64,000 nt of DNA from Chara braunii (Eukaryota; Streptophyta; Charophyceae; Charales; Characeae). The position numbers and the translations under genes were made by a program. Below are positions 11,055-22,860 of this stretch, piece after piece. The stretch is taken from positions 2,133,455-2,197,454 of the forward strand of contig BFEA01000095.1 of NCBI GenBank assembly GCA_003427395.1, given 5' to 3'. The notes below the pieces were generated by a model. That model saw only the letters and a list, made by a program, of their open reading frames with translations, searched no databases and was not told where the DNA came from. Numbering within the stretch: position 1 is the first letter of the stretch; the number at the start of each line of letters is the position of its first letter.

Positions 11055-13144
11055 CTATTTTTTCCACTTGGCCTTGTGGTAAGGGCAGTTGCTACCCTTA
11101 TCGGTGACTGCCTTTTGACCCTTGCGCAACCGAACGGGCCTCTCTATACTTAGGACAAAATTTAATGATGTGGCCCGGGTCACCGCAGTAGATGCACTGA
11201 CTCCGGTCCACACGCTGTTGCCATAACCCCTGGTCCAGGCCCAAATCTTCCCAAGGCTTACCCTGGGGCTGTCTTGGGTGCCATCCATCTCCCTTCTAGG
11301 GAGACCTATTCCCAGACCGGTTTTGCGGGGGACCTTGACTCCTTCCTCCCGCTTGGCGGTTTACTCCTCTGCCGCCAACCACCTGATCGCCCTGAGAACG
11401 GTTCCCTGAGGCCCGGCCCCCTTGGCCCTGGCCTCGTCCTCCTCCTTGCGGCCTCCCTCCAGCCGCGACAGCAACATAAGTTCTCCCCTGACTCACGCCG
11501 CTGTCCTCATCCGATAAACCCCCACTCGATTTGTTCGTAGGGGATCTCTTCAACAATACCTTCATCTAAAGTGAGGACAAGACTATCCTTGGTCTTCAAT
11601 TGCCCCGAGATAGTGCGACCCTTCCACTTCTTTCTCTTGTTTAGGTCTTTGTGCCAGAAAGTGGAAACTGACACAGACTTTGCCTCAAAGGCCACCACTT
11701 CTCTACTAAGGGAATCATAGGTGGTGGCAGGGTCTTGGCTCTTCGCGAGAAGTGCCCCCTTAAAGTTTTGGGCATAGCCCGGTAGAAGAGTTGGACAAAT
11801 TGGGACTCGGTCACCCCATGGTCGGGAACAACCACCAAATCATCCATAACACCCTTGAGTGTCCTGACACTCTTTCATTGGCGCGAGTGGATGGTTTGGA
11901 GTTTGTCTGAGGCCTTAAAACTGCGAGATATATCTGCGAACCCTTCACGCAGTAACTTCATGAACTCAGCGAGAGGAGTGAATGATGAGTAAGCAACTGC
12001 ATCATCATTACAGCTTGCAGCGGGGACTAGGGACCTTGCGAAGCTGTCAGCTTCCTTTTTAAACGCTTGTATGGCTACTAGAACGTGTTGATCGGGGGAG
12101 AGCTGTTGCAAGTGCACATAGGTCTTCACATTGGCCTCCCGTCAAAGTTTTCTTCCCATTTTCCACTGTAGGAATTAGGGAATTTGACTTTGACTGGCTC
12201 TCTGCGAGGACGTGCGTCTTCCTCCTTGGGAGCTGCCATTCTGACACCTTCAATGACGCCTACGCAGAAATGTTCAGTCTTGTCGAGGCGATATTGTACC
12301 TCGGCCCCTACTGCGCCTACTTGTTCGCGAGCGAAGTCCCGAAACCCCACATGCATGGAATGCACCGCGATATCTTGACTTTTCCTGAAGTCATACTTCT
12401 CTCCCTGAATCCGTGCTAAGCGTGCAACATTTTGGGCAATGATCTCCACTTCTCTTTGGAGATCAACCTGGGCGGTCAACTGTTCGTCTATCTTCTTTAC
12501 CTCCTCCAACTCTTCCGCTGCCACAGCTGCCGCGTCAACTCTTTTCTTCTTCTCCCTCATCACTGCTAGCCTCCACTCCATCCTCTTTTCATCTTCCATC
12601 GCCTGTCGCCTGAGGGAATCTTTCTCTACATCCCGAACCCTAATGGCAACCTCTTGCTCATCCCTTGGGATGTACATGATAACTTCTTCCTCTTCCCCCA
12701 CAGACAGATTGGCAACCCATTCTGATATCTTCCTCTCCTGTACAGTGGCTGTTCAACTTCCTCCTCTTCTTCTTCTTCCACCTCTTTCAACTTCTCCTCC
12801 TCCTCTTTTTTCAATCTCTCCTTCTCTCTGGTCATCTATTCCTCAATCTTTTTCAGTTTGGCCGCCTGCATCTCCATCAGGGCCTTTTTCTTGTCCTCCT
12901 TCTGCTCTTTCTTCTCCTTCCTCTCCCTTAGAATGGCGGCCATCTTCCCATCCTCCTCCTTCGTGTAAGGTTTGGTGGAGGTACCACCCCGGGTTTCTAC
13001 TCTACACGTGAATGTGTTCCAGAACCCCATAGGAAAGAGGAGACGCCAGAGGGTCCCCCACAAGGAGAACCCAACAAGTAACCCATACATCGAATAGTCG
13101 TCCATGGTGATAGGTGCACGGCAATAAGTCCCACTCCTCACCAC
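11055..13144 (-). pseudogene. Element A gag, fragmented
   Basis: Gag builds the particle and binds RNA. On the minus strand the segments are 12836-13144 and 12126-12835 (a long charged helix rich in EEE/KKE, then VKFPNSYSGKWEENFDG), 11875-12129 and 11641-11847 (capsid-like, ESQFVQLFYRAMPKTLRGHF), 11296-11565 (Gly/Arg/Gln-rich, GGRGQGQGGRAS), and a CCHC zinc knuckle CIYCGDPGHIIKFC at 11155-11196 in yet another frame. Several frameshifts and stops separate them. The 12.1-12.8 kb coiled coil is longer than usual in chromovirus gag. Confidence 0.8.
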
Positions 13145-13369
13145 TTAGACCTACCCGGACACTAACCCATTGACTGACCTAGACTCCAATTGAGGACCAC
13201 AAGATCTTTAGAAAACCCTGACAACTATGGTCACACTAGCCTAGACCTATACTAAGGCTGTCACTACAAAACCATTAGCTGATCTGGAGGCATTTAAGGA
13301 GATCCCTCATAACTCCTCAAAAATTCTTTAACGTCGCAGACAGGACGACGTGATCAGCTTGGTTCTTCC

Positions 13370-13725
13370 AGGCGATTTCAGCCCACAACTCAGTCGTTCC
13401 GGCCTACTGTGCCACACCGAGCAGCCCGCCGGTCTGTACCGGTCCTTCGGAGGGTTCGTGTCCTCCGGGACAGTCAAGTCGTCAGACAGATCATCAACCT
13501 TACTTGGTCCGGTAGGAGAGTGGTTCAACCAGGCCTCAACACTTAAAGACGGCCTGTGTTTCAGCCCGCAACTCCGCCGTTCAACCCTATCGGCTCAAGC
13601 TCCTCATCCCGCCGGTCAGTACCGGTCGTTGGGAGGTTTCTCCCTCCGGGACAACGAAACAGGGCCGAACTTAGCCCTACTAAGTCAGGTAGGGGAGTGG
13701 TCAGCAGGCCCTATCCTTCATACAT
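13370..13725. repeat. Diverged tandem duplication (~182 bp) in the element A leader
   Basis: Two units start at 13377 and 13559 with TTCAGCCC(A/G)CAACTC. Both contain CCCGCCGGTC(A/T)GTACCGGTC, GGAGG(G/T)TTC, TCCGGGACA and AGG(A/G)GAGTGGT in the same order. It lies in the transcribed leader between primer-binding site and gag. Confidence 0.75.
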
Positions 13726-13869
13726 AGAGTGCCTATCACCTAGGATAGAATGGACTCAATGCAGAAAGAAGAGACAGACAGACACGGATTCAACAAGTAC
13801 CATAGGGTGCGTGCACATCCATAGGGTGTGGGGAAGGCAAAAGGCTTGGCAAGATATTACCAACTCCAG

Positions 13870-14045
13870 CTTGGTCAAACTTGGTCAGCAGATTGGTCAA
13901 CGCTTTGGTCAACGCTTTGGTCAACGTCGGATCAAGACCCTGGTCAATGTCCAGGTCAACGCGGCATACCTCCGATCAACCCCTCGGTCAACCCTCAGTC
14001 AACCCCTCGGTCAACCTTCCTGATCAACCCCCACGGTCAACCCCC
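13870..14045. repeat. Degenerate GGTCAAC-rich short repeat
   Basis: At least a dozen GGTCAA(C) or GATCAA(C) words occur in about 175 bases, spaced 10-20 bases apart, with variants such as CTTTGGTCAACGCTTTGGTCAACG. No regular longer period is seen. Confidence 0.7.
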
Positions 14046-14110
14046 TCGGCTATGGTTGCCGGCACCTTCACCTTCGTCTTCCCTCTCTTCGCCTTCTTCT
14101 TCCTTGCTGT

Positions 14111-14113
<3 letters not shown>

Positions 14114-14143
<30 letters not shown>
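14114..14143. repeat. T homopolymer, 30 bases
   Basis: Uninterrupted run of 30 T (A on the coding strand of element A) within the leader. It is flanked by CT-rich sequence that extends to about 14220. Confidence 0.95.
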
Positions 14144-14522
14144 CCACCCTTGGCTATGTCCGTCTTCCTCTACTGTGCCCATCCTTCTTCTCTCCTTTCC
14201 TCTCTCTCTCTCTTTATCTCCTTGGTCCCGTCGTCTTCCTCCACCTAACCGCTCCCTCCTTTCAACTCTGCGGCTATGGCCGCTACACTCCCCTCCGCCA
14301 AACTGCACAACCCCACTTGTATCGCTCAAGACCCTGTGTCTCTCTCCGCGATGTGGTCTTCAGCGCAGGTACGTGACAACCAATCTTGTATCGCTCATCT
14401 CTCTCTCTCTCTCCGTGTGCGCAGATGCACCCTGCTTCGTTGCATTAGCTATGACGGTTTTTCTTCTTCACCGTGCGGTCTTCTTCTTCATCGCACAATG
14501 GGGCGCAAGGCAGCGGGTACCA

Positions 14523-14534
14523 ACTCTGATACCA
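14523..14534 (-). other. Element A primer-binding site, initiator tRNA-Met
   Basis: The minus strand reads TGGTATCAGAGT one base after the CA end of the LTR. TGGTATCAGAG is complementary to the 3' end of plant initiator tRNA-Met, the usual primer for many plant LTR elements. Its position fixes the orientation and the inner LTR edge. Confidence 0.9.
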
Positions 14535-14535
14535 G

Positions 14536-15058
14536 TGCAATCAGACTTGCAATCTCACATGCATACATACATGCAAACAAGATAAGTACCACTTGGCGAC
14601 ATGCGCCCAAACTCGATGCTCAAAATTATGGCAACTTATGACCCCACTCGAATACGGTTCTGTTGGCTATGGCGCATGGCGCCCACAAGACACATCTCAC
14701 CCCACTGTTCATACGCAACACAACTGCGAATCAGCCTGGATACCTCACACACTGCACACTTCGCACACCCATACGCTTTATGCGCTATCTACAGCTATGG
14801 CGTTGGGCGCCACTACCACTAAGCTACTACTACAATTCTGCCCCCTTCGTCTTCGGGCTGCCTGCAGACCTCCTAGCACAAGACGCTCGAGCAGCGCTTC
14901 CGCATGGCTTCCGCAAGAATGAATGTTTGGTTGTGCGCTGCTTCTTGATTTATACTTCTGTGGAGCGTTGGTCTGCCCTGTATTCCGAGGCCCCGTTGTG
15001 CCTACGGTCGCACATGGTACTTGCTAATTGGACTAGGGGAGACTGGGACAGGGGACTG
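14536..15058 (-). repeat. Element A 5' LTR-like repeat
   Basis: Partner of 6545-7072, ending CA on the minus strand directly before the primer-binding site. On the plus strand the similarity ends within GGGGACTGT near 15058. Beyond that the two flanks differ, so the 5' start of the LTR is either lost or lies at this edge without the usual TG. Confidence 0.75.
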
Positions 15059-15388
15059 TCGTCCGGTGTTTCCATCTACGAAGGTGCAATGTTAGGAAAA
15101 GACTATGCAAGCTGCGAGTGTTTCCATCTCCACGTTGCGGTGACAAGAGTAAATGTTCTGAATGGATGTTATGTATCTTGTCCATGCAAAGAAATGACAC
15201 GCCGATGACCTTGCAAGTGTTTCGATCTCCGATGTTCATGCCATGGGATGCATGGATGTCTTACAGTCCTATACATGCTCATGTCAAGGAGGGGATCGAT
15301 GTTTGCGATGACAAGAGTGAATGTTAGAAATCTATGTGATTTGTCCATGCAAATGACAAACCAGCATCCGTATTATATCACTACGCTG
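15059..15388. repeat. Spacer with diverged short repeats; no gene
   Basis: Contains diverged repeats of GTGTTTC(C/G)ATCTCC(G/A) and GCGATGACAAGAGTGAATGTT (also GCGGTGACAAGAGTAAATGTT), about 190 bp apart. No coding region. Confidence 0.4.
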
Positions 15389-15732
15389 ATGGTGTGCGTT
15401 CATGTTGTCCATCTAAATGAGAGTGCACTCCGACTTGTGGTGTGTACCCTGAGCAATCCGCTAGTTGTCCATGCAAATGTCCAAGAAGTGATAACCTGCG
15501 GGATCTGGAGTTCAATTCTGTTTCTTGAGTGTGAAACTCTGCTCGAAACAGATCCAAATCCAACAGAAAGTCCCACCACAGACCAAGGTTCCCTTAGAGT
15601 GCGTGACCATCTGCACAGACAGCCAACGACTGTTCGACACTTGTTGAAGGTGCTCAGTCACCAAACCGATATCTGCGAATTGATTCGCTGTTCAAATAGT
15701 ATTTGTCTATGTCTTTCCAGGTTAAAGCAAGG

Positions 15733-15736
<4 letters not shown>

Positions 15737-15789
<53 letters not shown>
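15737..15789. repeat. (CT)n microsatellite
   Basis: About 26 uninterrupted CT dinucleotides inside copy 1 of the 815-bp duplication. The corresponding place in copy 2 is also a CT tract. Confidence 0.95.
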
Positions 15790-15791
<2 letters not shown>

Positions 15792-16644
15792 GACCCGGAA
15801 TCAGATATCGCATCAAGATTCCGTAAAAGTGCTAATGACAATCCACACAGACAACCAATGACTCTTTCACACTTCTTCAAGCTGCTCGATCACCAAACAG
15901 ATCAGGAACCAGCATCAAGGCCCCCTAACAGTGCTATTGGCAATCGAAGAAGGAGGTCCTTCCAGGAAGATAAATGGTGGACACATTTGTTCCAGGGGTA
16001 CAGACGGGTTGCGGGTTCAACTTGCCAAATGTCGTGCACCAGGCTGGGTGTTCTGCCCGACCACAGTTGACAGGTTCAGTCCATCAACTTGCAAGGTGTC
16101 GGGCGCCGGACCCCTGACCTTTTATGGAAAACAGGCACCACATACCCAACACGATGCCCTTTTGAATCGTGTACTGTCTGTCACAGCAACATTAAGCCAG
16201 TGGTGTGCATTCATGTTGTCCATCTAAATGAGAGTTCACTGCGACTTGTGGTGTGTACCCCGAGCACACCACAAGCAATCCGCTAGTTGTCCATGCAAAT
16301 GTCCAAGAACTGATAACCTGCGGGATCTGGAGTTCAATTCTGTTTCTTGAGTGCGAAACTCTGCTCAAAACAGATCAAAATCCAACAGGAAGTCCCACCA
16401 CAGACCATCAAACCTTGCCCCGGTGGCGGACTTCAGCATCCAAGACTGCCCAGCAACTGCTAACCTGCGGCAAGCAAATCCACACCCAGCATCAAGGTTC
16501 CCTTAGAGTGCGTGGCAATCCGCACAAACAGCCAACGACTGTTTGACACTTGTTGAAGGTGCTCAGCCACCAAAACCGATATCTTCGAATTGATTCGCTG
16601 TTCAACTAGTATCTGTCAATGTCTTTCCGGGTTATAGCAAGAAA

Positions 16645-16647
16645 CTC

Positions 16648-16678
<31 letters not shown>

Positions 16679-16708
16679 CTCTCTCTCTCGATCGATCGAT
16701 CGATCGAC
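16645..16708. repeat. (CT)n followed by (GATC)n
   Basis: An interrupted CT tract (with TTTCTCTGT breaks) leads into about five GATC units before CGACCCGG. Copy 1 lacks the GATC units, so they expanded after the duplication. Confidence 0.9.
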
Positions 16709-17074
16709 CCGGAATCAGATCTCCCATCAAGATTCTCTAAGAGTGCTAATGACAATCCACACAGATAACCAATGACTCTTTCACACTTCTTCAAGTTGCT
16801 CGATCGCCAAACAGATCAGAAACCATCATCAAGGCCCCCTAGCAGTACTATTGGCAATCGGCATCGAGAACGAACGAGTGTTTGCCATTTCTGAACACCA
16901 CTAACTCCAGAATCATTCGGTGTTCAACTACTAGAACTTGCCAAATGTCGTGCACCAGGCTGGGTACTAGGATTCCGCCCGACCACAGTTGACAGGTTCA
17001 GTCCATCAACTTGTACGGTGTCGGGCGCCCGACCCCTGACCTTTTATGGAAAACAAGCACCTTATACCCAACAC

Positions 17075-17183
17075 GATGCCCTTTTAAATCATGTACTGTC
17101 TCTTAGAGTCGTTGGCAACACCTAGCCACGATGCCCTTATGAATCGTGAACTATCTGTTACAGTCGTTTGGAAACACCTAGCC
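17075..17183. repeat. Two tandem ~55-bp units
   Basis: CACGATGCCCTT(T/A)(T/A)(A/G)AATC is followed by (A/G)TGTACTGTCT or TGAACTATCT, then AGTCGTT and AACACCTAGCC. Units begin near 17075 and 17129, at the end of the second 815-bp copy. Confidence 0.7.
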
Positions 17184-18180
17184 AGGACAACATTGTCAAG
17201 GTATCATACAAAGAGCCTCTGCCCTTTTTTACATTGTGTTAATTCGCATTTGATAACGACTATTCATGTACGAAGGACTCAAAACACCCCACCGCAACAT
17301 TTGCCATGTCAACACCTCATACACTGACCATTTATCCTCACTTAAAGTGTCACATGGTGCGCTATTGGACCATGTACTGAGTGTTTATTCGCAGTCGAAA
17401 TAGTTTACTTTTTGACAAAAAGTTCATTTTTTACGAAATATGTATTTATTTTTTATTAAAATATTTTATCATTGCTTAATTTTAGATCGTGGTTGGTTAA
17501 GAATTTGAAGATGTTTTTGAGGCAAAAGTTGTTTAAAATCGTCTTTTACATAACATATATTTTTGACAAGGGTTTTATAGTAGGCTAAAAAAATGACTTA
17601 TATGATTTATAGATCTATAAATTAGTTTTCACAAATTTCGGTTCTTACCAAGTACTGAAAATAACTTATAGTTCTATAAATAAATATTCACTAAAACTGT
17701 TTTTTTTTTTTATACAAATTTCGAGTTTTTGAAGATTGTCTTGTTTACGCTTTGTTTTTTGTCAATCTACTAATAACAATTTATAGTCCTACAACACGGT
17801 TTTTGCTAAAAATAATTTTCTTACATATTTTAAAGAGTTGCTAGACTTTTTGCTCGTTTTTTTGCATCCTTTCTCTGGACACAGTTAAAAATATGTTTTT
17901 TTATGTGTCAAAAGTAACAGTTTGATGTTGTGTTTTTTCATTCTATAAAAAATGTTAGGTTTTGTCGTTCTGTTAGGTTTTCATTTATTCGGAGTTACAA
18001 ATGATAAGATAAAAAATAAGGAAAAGGAGAAGGAGAATAAGGAAAATGGGAGAAGAGGGGGACAATGGATCTCTCTATGATGATATGGCAACACATAGAG
18101 AGTGTTGTGGAGAGGGAGTAGTCGATGACGCATTAGAATGTCTCATGATTGATCTATAAGCGAACAATGAATTGTTAATG
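17184..18180. other. AT-rich, no gene; diverged ~85-bp repeats
   Basis: Base composition shifts sharply to AT. Loosely repeated blocks (ACTTATA(T)GATTTATAGATCTATAAA, AACTTATAGTTCTATAAA, ACAATTTATAGTCCTACAA) recur between 17595 and 17800, each followed by a TTTT(C/G)(A/C)(C/T)(A/T)AA tract. No reading frame of note. Confidence 0.5.
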
Positions 18181-18775
18181 AACAAACGATGGTTTTATCA
18201 TGGACTATCAGTAGACTGATCATAATGATGATGATTAATGTTCCATAAATGAAATACTAATCAAGGTAATGATGCTTAGGATTGGCAAGCATTTGGACGT
18301 GCAAAGAAAACGAAAAGGAAGAGTGAATGAAACTAATTTGAATCATAATAATTGAAACTCATTAGGATTATGATAAACAAACTAATTACTAATTAGGATC
18401 ATAATGAATAAAACCAATCAAAATGATGATAAATCAATTTGAAACTAATCAGGATAATGATGAAGTAATTACAGTATTAATGATTATGATTGATAAATAC
18501 ATTGTGAGAATGAAAATAAAATGAAACTAATTAACATCATCATGATAAATGAGAACATTTGTTAATCGAAATCATGATGAATAAAAATAATTATTAATGT
18601 GGATCATGATGAATTAAAGTTATGAAACTAATTAGGATTACGATGAATAAAACTGATCACGATAAAGATGGATGATACTAATTAGCATCATGATGAATGA
18701 AAGCAATCATGATCCTGATGGATAAAACTAATTAAGATCATGATGAATAAAACTACTAAAAATCACGACGAAGCA
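18180..18775. repeat. Degenerate AT-rich minisatellite
   Basis: Repeated words AAACTAATTAGGATCATGATGAATAAA and close variants (AATCAGGATAATGATGAA, AATTAAGATCATGATGAATA) recur every 30-45 bases for nearly 600 bases. The ATGATGAATAAAACTAAT core is obvious by eye, but the period is irregular. Confidence 0.75.
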
Positions 18776-18961
18776 GCGAACGCACAAGCAATCGTGTGCA
18801 TAAAGGTATTTATAATAGAAAATTTATTAATGTATTGGTGTTTACATTAACAAAAATATTCTTATCAGTGTTATCATCACGTGAAGAACGACAACAACAA
18901 CATAACCAACAACTCCATAAAAAAACACCCCCCCGGGAAAGAATCTACCGATGTCATTTGG

Positions 18962-19015
18962 GAGGGACATCTGTTAAAATTGGAACCCTCTATACGATGA
19001 ACATCATAATCAGTG
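18962..19015 (+). pseudogene. U6 snRNA 5'-region fragment
   Basis: GGGACATCTGTTAAAATTGGAAC matches the first part of plant U6 (GGGACATCCGATAAAATTGG) with three changes. Downstream sequence diverges quickly. It is probably a truncated U6-derived fragment and shares the CTGTTAAAATT variant with the copy at 19448. Confidence 0.5.
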
Positions 19016-19447
19016 GTATGTGTAATCCGACTTCTGTGCATCCAAATATGATACTCACATATCGAGAAATAGTCCTTACTTTTCCCAACAAGGAAAAAAA
19101 AACGGAAAAAAGATAGGGATAATGGCACAATAGCCCCCTCTCATCGAAAATTTGTCTATTATACATTGATTTTTTCGGTTTAGAACATTAAATAAAGATT
19201 AAATTGAAAAGGAGCAAATGAGGATATACTCAAATTGAAACTTTTCCGAGTGAGTTGTGGACGTGATTATGGCTTAATGCATCCACGTTTCGCCGAGAAT
19301 CCTGAGATTACAATCAAATGTCTACTTAGATACACAGTCATGTGAATGAGCCCATAGTAGATCGACGAAAATACTATTACATAAAAAAAAAAAAAAAAAA
19401 AAAAAAGTAATTAAAAGAAGCAAAGCCAAGCGCAAACCTTGACCACG
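19016..19447. other. AT-rich spacer with A24 run; no gene
   Basis: Contains an A24 homopolymer at 19383-19406 about 40 bases upstream of the next U6-derived copy. No coding region. Confidence 0.4.
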
Positions 19448-19520
19448 CCCTTAGGAACATCTGTTAAAATTAGAACTATAATGAGAGCATTGGCATAACC
19501 CCTTCGCAAATATAACAAAT
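19448..19520 (+). pseudogene. U6 snRNA pseudogene, strongly diverged
   Basis: Order of U6 landmarks is kept: CCCTTAGGAACATCTG (5' stem), TTAAAATTAGAAC, a changed ACAGAGA region (ATAATGAGAG), CATTGGCATAACCCC (from GATTAGCATGGCCCC) and CGCAAATATAACA (from CGCAAGGATGACA). Too many changes in the catalytic segments for function. Confidence 0.65.
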
Positions 19521-20589
19521 ACAGATCTGAGTTGAGGTCACACTCGTAAAGAGGATCATTACATTCAACGCCTGAATCTGAACGTGTTTGCGAAAAAATG
19601 TAAAAAATGGAAATTGAAGTTCATTGAAATTATTTTTTTTGCATCTCAACTTTCAATACAATCGAATTTGGGAGATTAATACAATCCCCCTTATCAGTGA
19701 GACCTCGCCCTAAAAAATGGTATTAAGAGGAAAAAAAAAACAAACATGGGCGTTTTGACATATGATCGAAAAACACGTATATAAATGTTTTTATTAAATA
19801 GAGAGTCATTGTTTCAAACCTCATTGATTTAAATGAACAAAAATTCAGGTTAGGGAAATAAGCATTTCATAAAGACAAAACAAGCAAACCAAAAAGTAAA
19901 TGAAAAAGAATCATCGTAAGACAAGAGAAAAATATACTAGATGGATCGCAAAAAGATATAAATATAAGGGGGAAAAAAAAAATTATACCACGATTTTCAG
20001 AAAGGCTGAGAGCATGAAATGCTAGATTCGGGGGAGATTCAAACAAGATGCATCTTTCTTAATATGGCATGTCGTTTATTAAAAGTTTATGCTTTAGTCA
20101 TCTTTCGCCCAACGCACTGAGTATTGTTCACTCCCTTTCGTCCCCAATTGGTTACTTTTGCCCCGAAATTCGTTTTTTTGCTACTAAGTCTCTGCTCCTC
20201 ACGTTAATTTTTGTCTATCTTTTACAATACATAAGATAGAATATGTGCATTTTGAAGATGAACACAACCTTTGCGTACAACATGAGATTGTATTGAATTT
20301 ATATACAGATTGTAACAATGTTCTTGTTGATAATAATGCAACAAATTAACCTATATGTATCATGGTTAGTCCCCCGTTAGACTGGGGACCCCTCCGCTGA
20401 ACGAGAGCCTCTAAGTCGCCCCGAACGGTTGACCGGCCCAAAAGACCCCCAGTCCGACTCCGCGCATCATGTTGGAGGAGGGGCATTTGGGAGTTACTAG
20501 TATCCCCTTGATTAACAGACCCTCAGGAGACCGTTGTCTTATTTGGAAAAAAAAAGGTCCCCCAGACCCCACATGTTAAAAAAATATGG
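19521..20589. other. AT-rich, no gene seen
   Basis: No supported reading frame. Short A runs and a GC-rich island near 20370-20470 (CCCCGTTAGACTGGGGACCC can fold) are the only notable features. Confidence 0.35.
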
Positions 20590-20965
20590 GTGAAGCATCT
20601 CCCTCGCTGATCTTCATAGATCAGTGGTAGAGAACCGGTGCACGCGCTTTGTAAGATGCAGGGCTAAGTAGACCTTGTTTCTCTCTTGGGCATTAATATG
20701 TGGTCCAATAGACCACAAGCCTCATGCCATTGGCAGTCTGGTTAGGCAAAAGGTACGAGATATGATGATGTTGTAACTTTGTTGAGATTATATGCTTATT
20801 TGACGTCCCTACGCTCTCCAAAAAAAGAAATGGGTTTGGTTTTTATCTCGTGAAGCTAGAGTACCAACGTTGTGCAAGGCTTAAGCTTAACAATAGACCT
20901 TGTTTTGCTATATGTACGTGGATAGTCTACCAGGCAAGATACTTTTAGGCTTATAAACCTTTGTA

Positions 20966-21007
<42 letters not shown>

Positions 21008-21040
21008 GGGAGAAAAAAAAAAAAAAAAAAAAAAAAAAAA
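20590..21040 (+). mobile_element. SINE-like retroposed unit with A-rich tail
   Basis: The start holds TAGATCAGTGGTAGAGAACC, close to the D-arm/A-box segment of a tRNA (TAGCTCAGTGGTAGAGC), followed by GCGCTTTGTAAGATGC, which could be an anticodon-arm remnant. About 375 bases later it ends in A37 (20969-21005), CCGGGAG, then A28 (21013-21040). A tRNA-derived head and poly(A) tail suggest a SINE. A convincing B box is missing and no target duplication was identified. Confidence 0.35.
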
Positions 21041-22372
21041 CGCTCGGTCTGCACGAGTTTTAACATGAACCCATAACGTTTCGCTGTCGAGTTGTACTCC
21101 GGAAGACCTATAAATTTTGCCAAATAACTTTTTCAAACGTGGTTCGTTAGCCTCCTCGGTGTGAATGTATAATGGCATAGCCCTCGACACCTTTCCATGC
21201 TAAATGAAAAGTTTGGAGCCACAAAGGGGGTCAGATGAGTGAACGTGTTTACTTCACTCCTCAAATCAAAAGTCATGCATCTGCAAATATCATAATAATA
21301 CTTCCCCCCTCCTCTTGAGAAACTCCCCCAAAAAATAGCACTTCCGTAATTTCTTTGCGGATTTCAACTGTTAAACATCATGACGAGCGCCGTTAAAATC
21401 CGTTGGGACAAAAGAAATAAAAATAACAGCTATACTTTTTGTTTTTTTTTAACCTGTTTTTCGGTTCACCCTCTCGAACCTAGTCCACCTCTGGTTGAAC
21501 TGAGCAAGCTCAAGCAGCCAGTTGTTGGCCCAACCTAGATATGTACAAACAATGATGAGAACGGATGTCCTTGTTTGACCCTCTTTAAATTGTCTATAAA
21601 TAGTTTATCAACTGTAGAAAATTTCCACCATGTGTTAAAAACGTGTTCATAAACTATTAAAACAAACCTAATGTTGTAGCTGAAAAAATATTTCAAAATA
21701 GGGGTTATTCTATCTGACCATTCATTGTTGATCAAGTAGGACTGGATATGCTTTGCGCAACGAGTGGCGGTTAACGGAGATCCAAAATTTTAACGTTTTT
21801 TTTTAACATTATTTGTAAGAAAACCCCAATGCCTTTTTAACAAAAAGTTACATTTTTTCATAGAGTGCACACCATGTTAATAAGCCAACCAAAAAAGAAA
21901 AACGATAATAAATACAAAAAACATGGTGAAAAGCTAAGGCAAAAGTGCACTTGAATGAAAATTTGCTTTCTAAGAATTTTTAAAATTTTCAGCATTTTTT
22001 TTAAATGGTCACAACAAATAATTCCAATGGACAAAGACACTTCAAAACATTGAGAAATGGTCACCATACTCTATACCAGCAGTCTTTTTTTTTTTTAATC
22101 AAAATTTTGGCAAAAAATCCGATTTTTGCAATAGAAATAGTTTACCTATTAAACCACATGTCCCCCCACCGGCCTATATCCGACCTTTTTGGCCTTACGG
22201 ACCGGGTTCTTAGGGGGGTGGATGAGCAGCAGATGTAGGAGGGCCCAATGCCGCAATTTTCAAGCGCCAACTTTGATGATGTTTCATGTTCGAAAGAAGT
22301 AATCAAAATTGAGATATTTCAGATTAAATAATGATCTTTCATGAAAAAATATAAAAATAAAACTAAAAAGAA
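21041..22372. other. AT-rich, no gene seen
   Basis: No supported coding region on either strand. Short open frames here have biased, low-complexity composition. Confidence 0.35.
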
Positions 22373-22860
22373 ATGGACCGTGAAATAAATGTTGCGCTGA
22401 TTTTTCATATTTTTTATTTTGCCTTTCTACCATGTGAGGAGCAACGAGAAAAATACCCCAACTTCCCCGATTTTTTGTGCTCAGAAAAATAACTTATAAA
22501 ATCTGACATTTGCAGGGCCTGTGGATTTAGTTGTGAGCGCGCTAGGAAATATTAATAAAATAAAATAAAAATTAGACCATAAAATAAATGTCACATCGAG
22601 TTATCTTGTTTTCCATTTTTGTCGTTCTGCCACGTGTGGGCCAATAGGAAAAGTACCTCAGCTTCAACGATTTTTCACAATGAAAAGAACATGCCAAGAA
22701 ATCTAAAAGTTGTAGGTTCAGTATATTTGGTCACGTTCTTTCCATAAAAAAATACTTAAAAAAAATAATAATAATTTATGCCACGAGATAAATAAAAGTC
22801 ACAATTCGACGCATTTTCCATTTTTGCCAATCTTGTGGTTCTCCCCGTTGTGCTATCAAT
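22373..22860. repeat. Three diverged tandem units, period about 204 bp
   Basis: Units begin near 22373, 22576 and 22780. Each has a CC(G/A)TGA(A/G)ATAAAT-like start, a TTTTCCATTTTT(G/T)C segment, a GTTCTGCCACGTG-like segment and a GAAAAATACC(C/T)CA(A/G)CTTC segment; the third unit is partial. Copies are strongly diverged. Confidence 0.6.

Larger units (their letters stand above)
6545..15058 (-). mobile_element. Element A: decayed Ty3/gypsy (chromovirus-like) retrotransposon
   Basis: Minus-strand order is long repeat (14536-15058), initiator tRNA-Met primer-binding site, leader, gag, protease, RT, RNase H, integrase with a chromodomain-like tail, and second long repeat (6545-7072). Integrase lying after RNase H marks Ty3/gypsy, and the tail points to the chromovirus clade. 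All frames are broken by stops and shifts. No matching 5-bp target duplication was found at the outer edges, and the right-hand repeat seems truncated or replaced after 15058. Confidence 0.85.
15389..17110. repeat. Tandem duplication, period about 815 bp
   Basis: Copy 1 (15389-16199) and copy 2 (16200-17110) share the same ordered blocks: TTCATGTTGTCCATCTAAAT, GATAACCTGCGGGATCTGG, CCAACGACTGTT(C/T)GACACTTG, a CT microsatellite, CGACCCGGAATCAGAT, CACACTTCTTCAAG(C/T)TGCTC, GCCAAATGTCGTGCACCAGG and GACCCCTGACCTTTTATGG. Identity by eye is above 85%. Copy 2 has an extra segment near 16410-16490. No protein is evident. Confidence 0.9.

Noticed and set aside
13556-14585. Plus-strand open frames of 155-234 codons in the element A leader
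   Set aside because: They translate GGTCAA repeats, the T30 run and CT-rich DNA antisense to the element. Low complexity, no domain.
20600-20670. Functional tRNA gene (TAGATCAGTGGTAGAG)
   Set aside because: No pairing acceptor stem, no T-arm or B box, and the anticodon stem is weak. Kept only as a possible SINE head.
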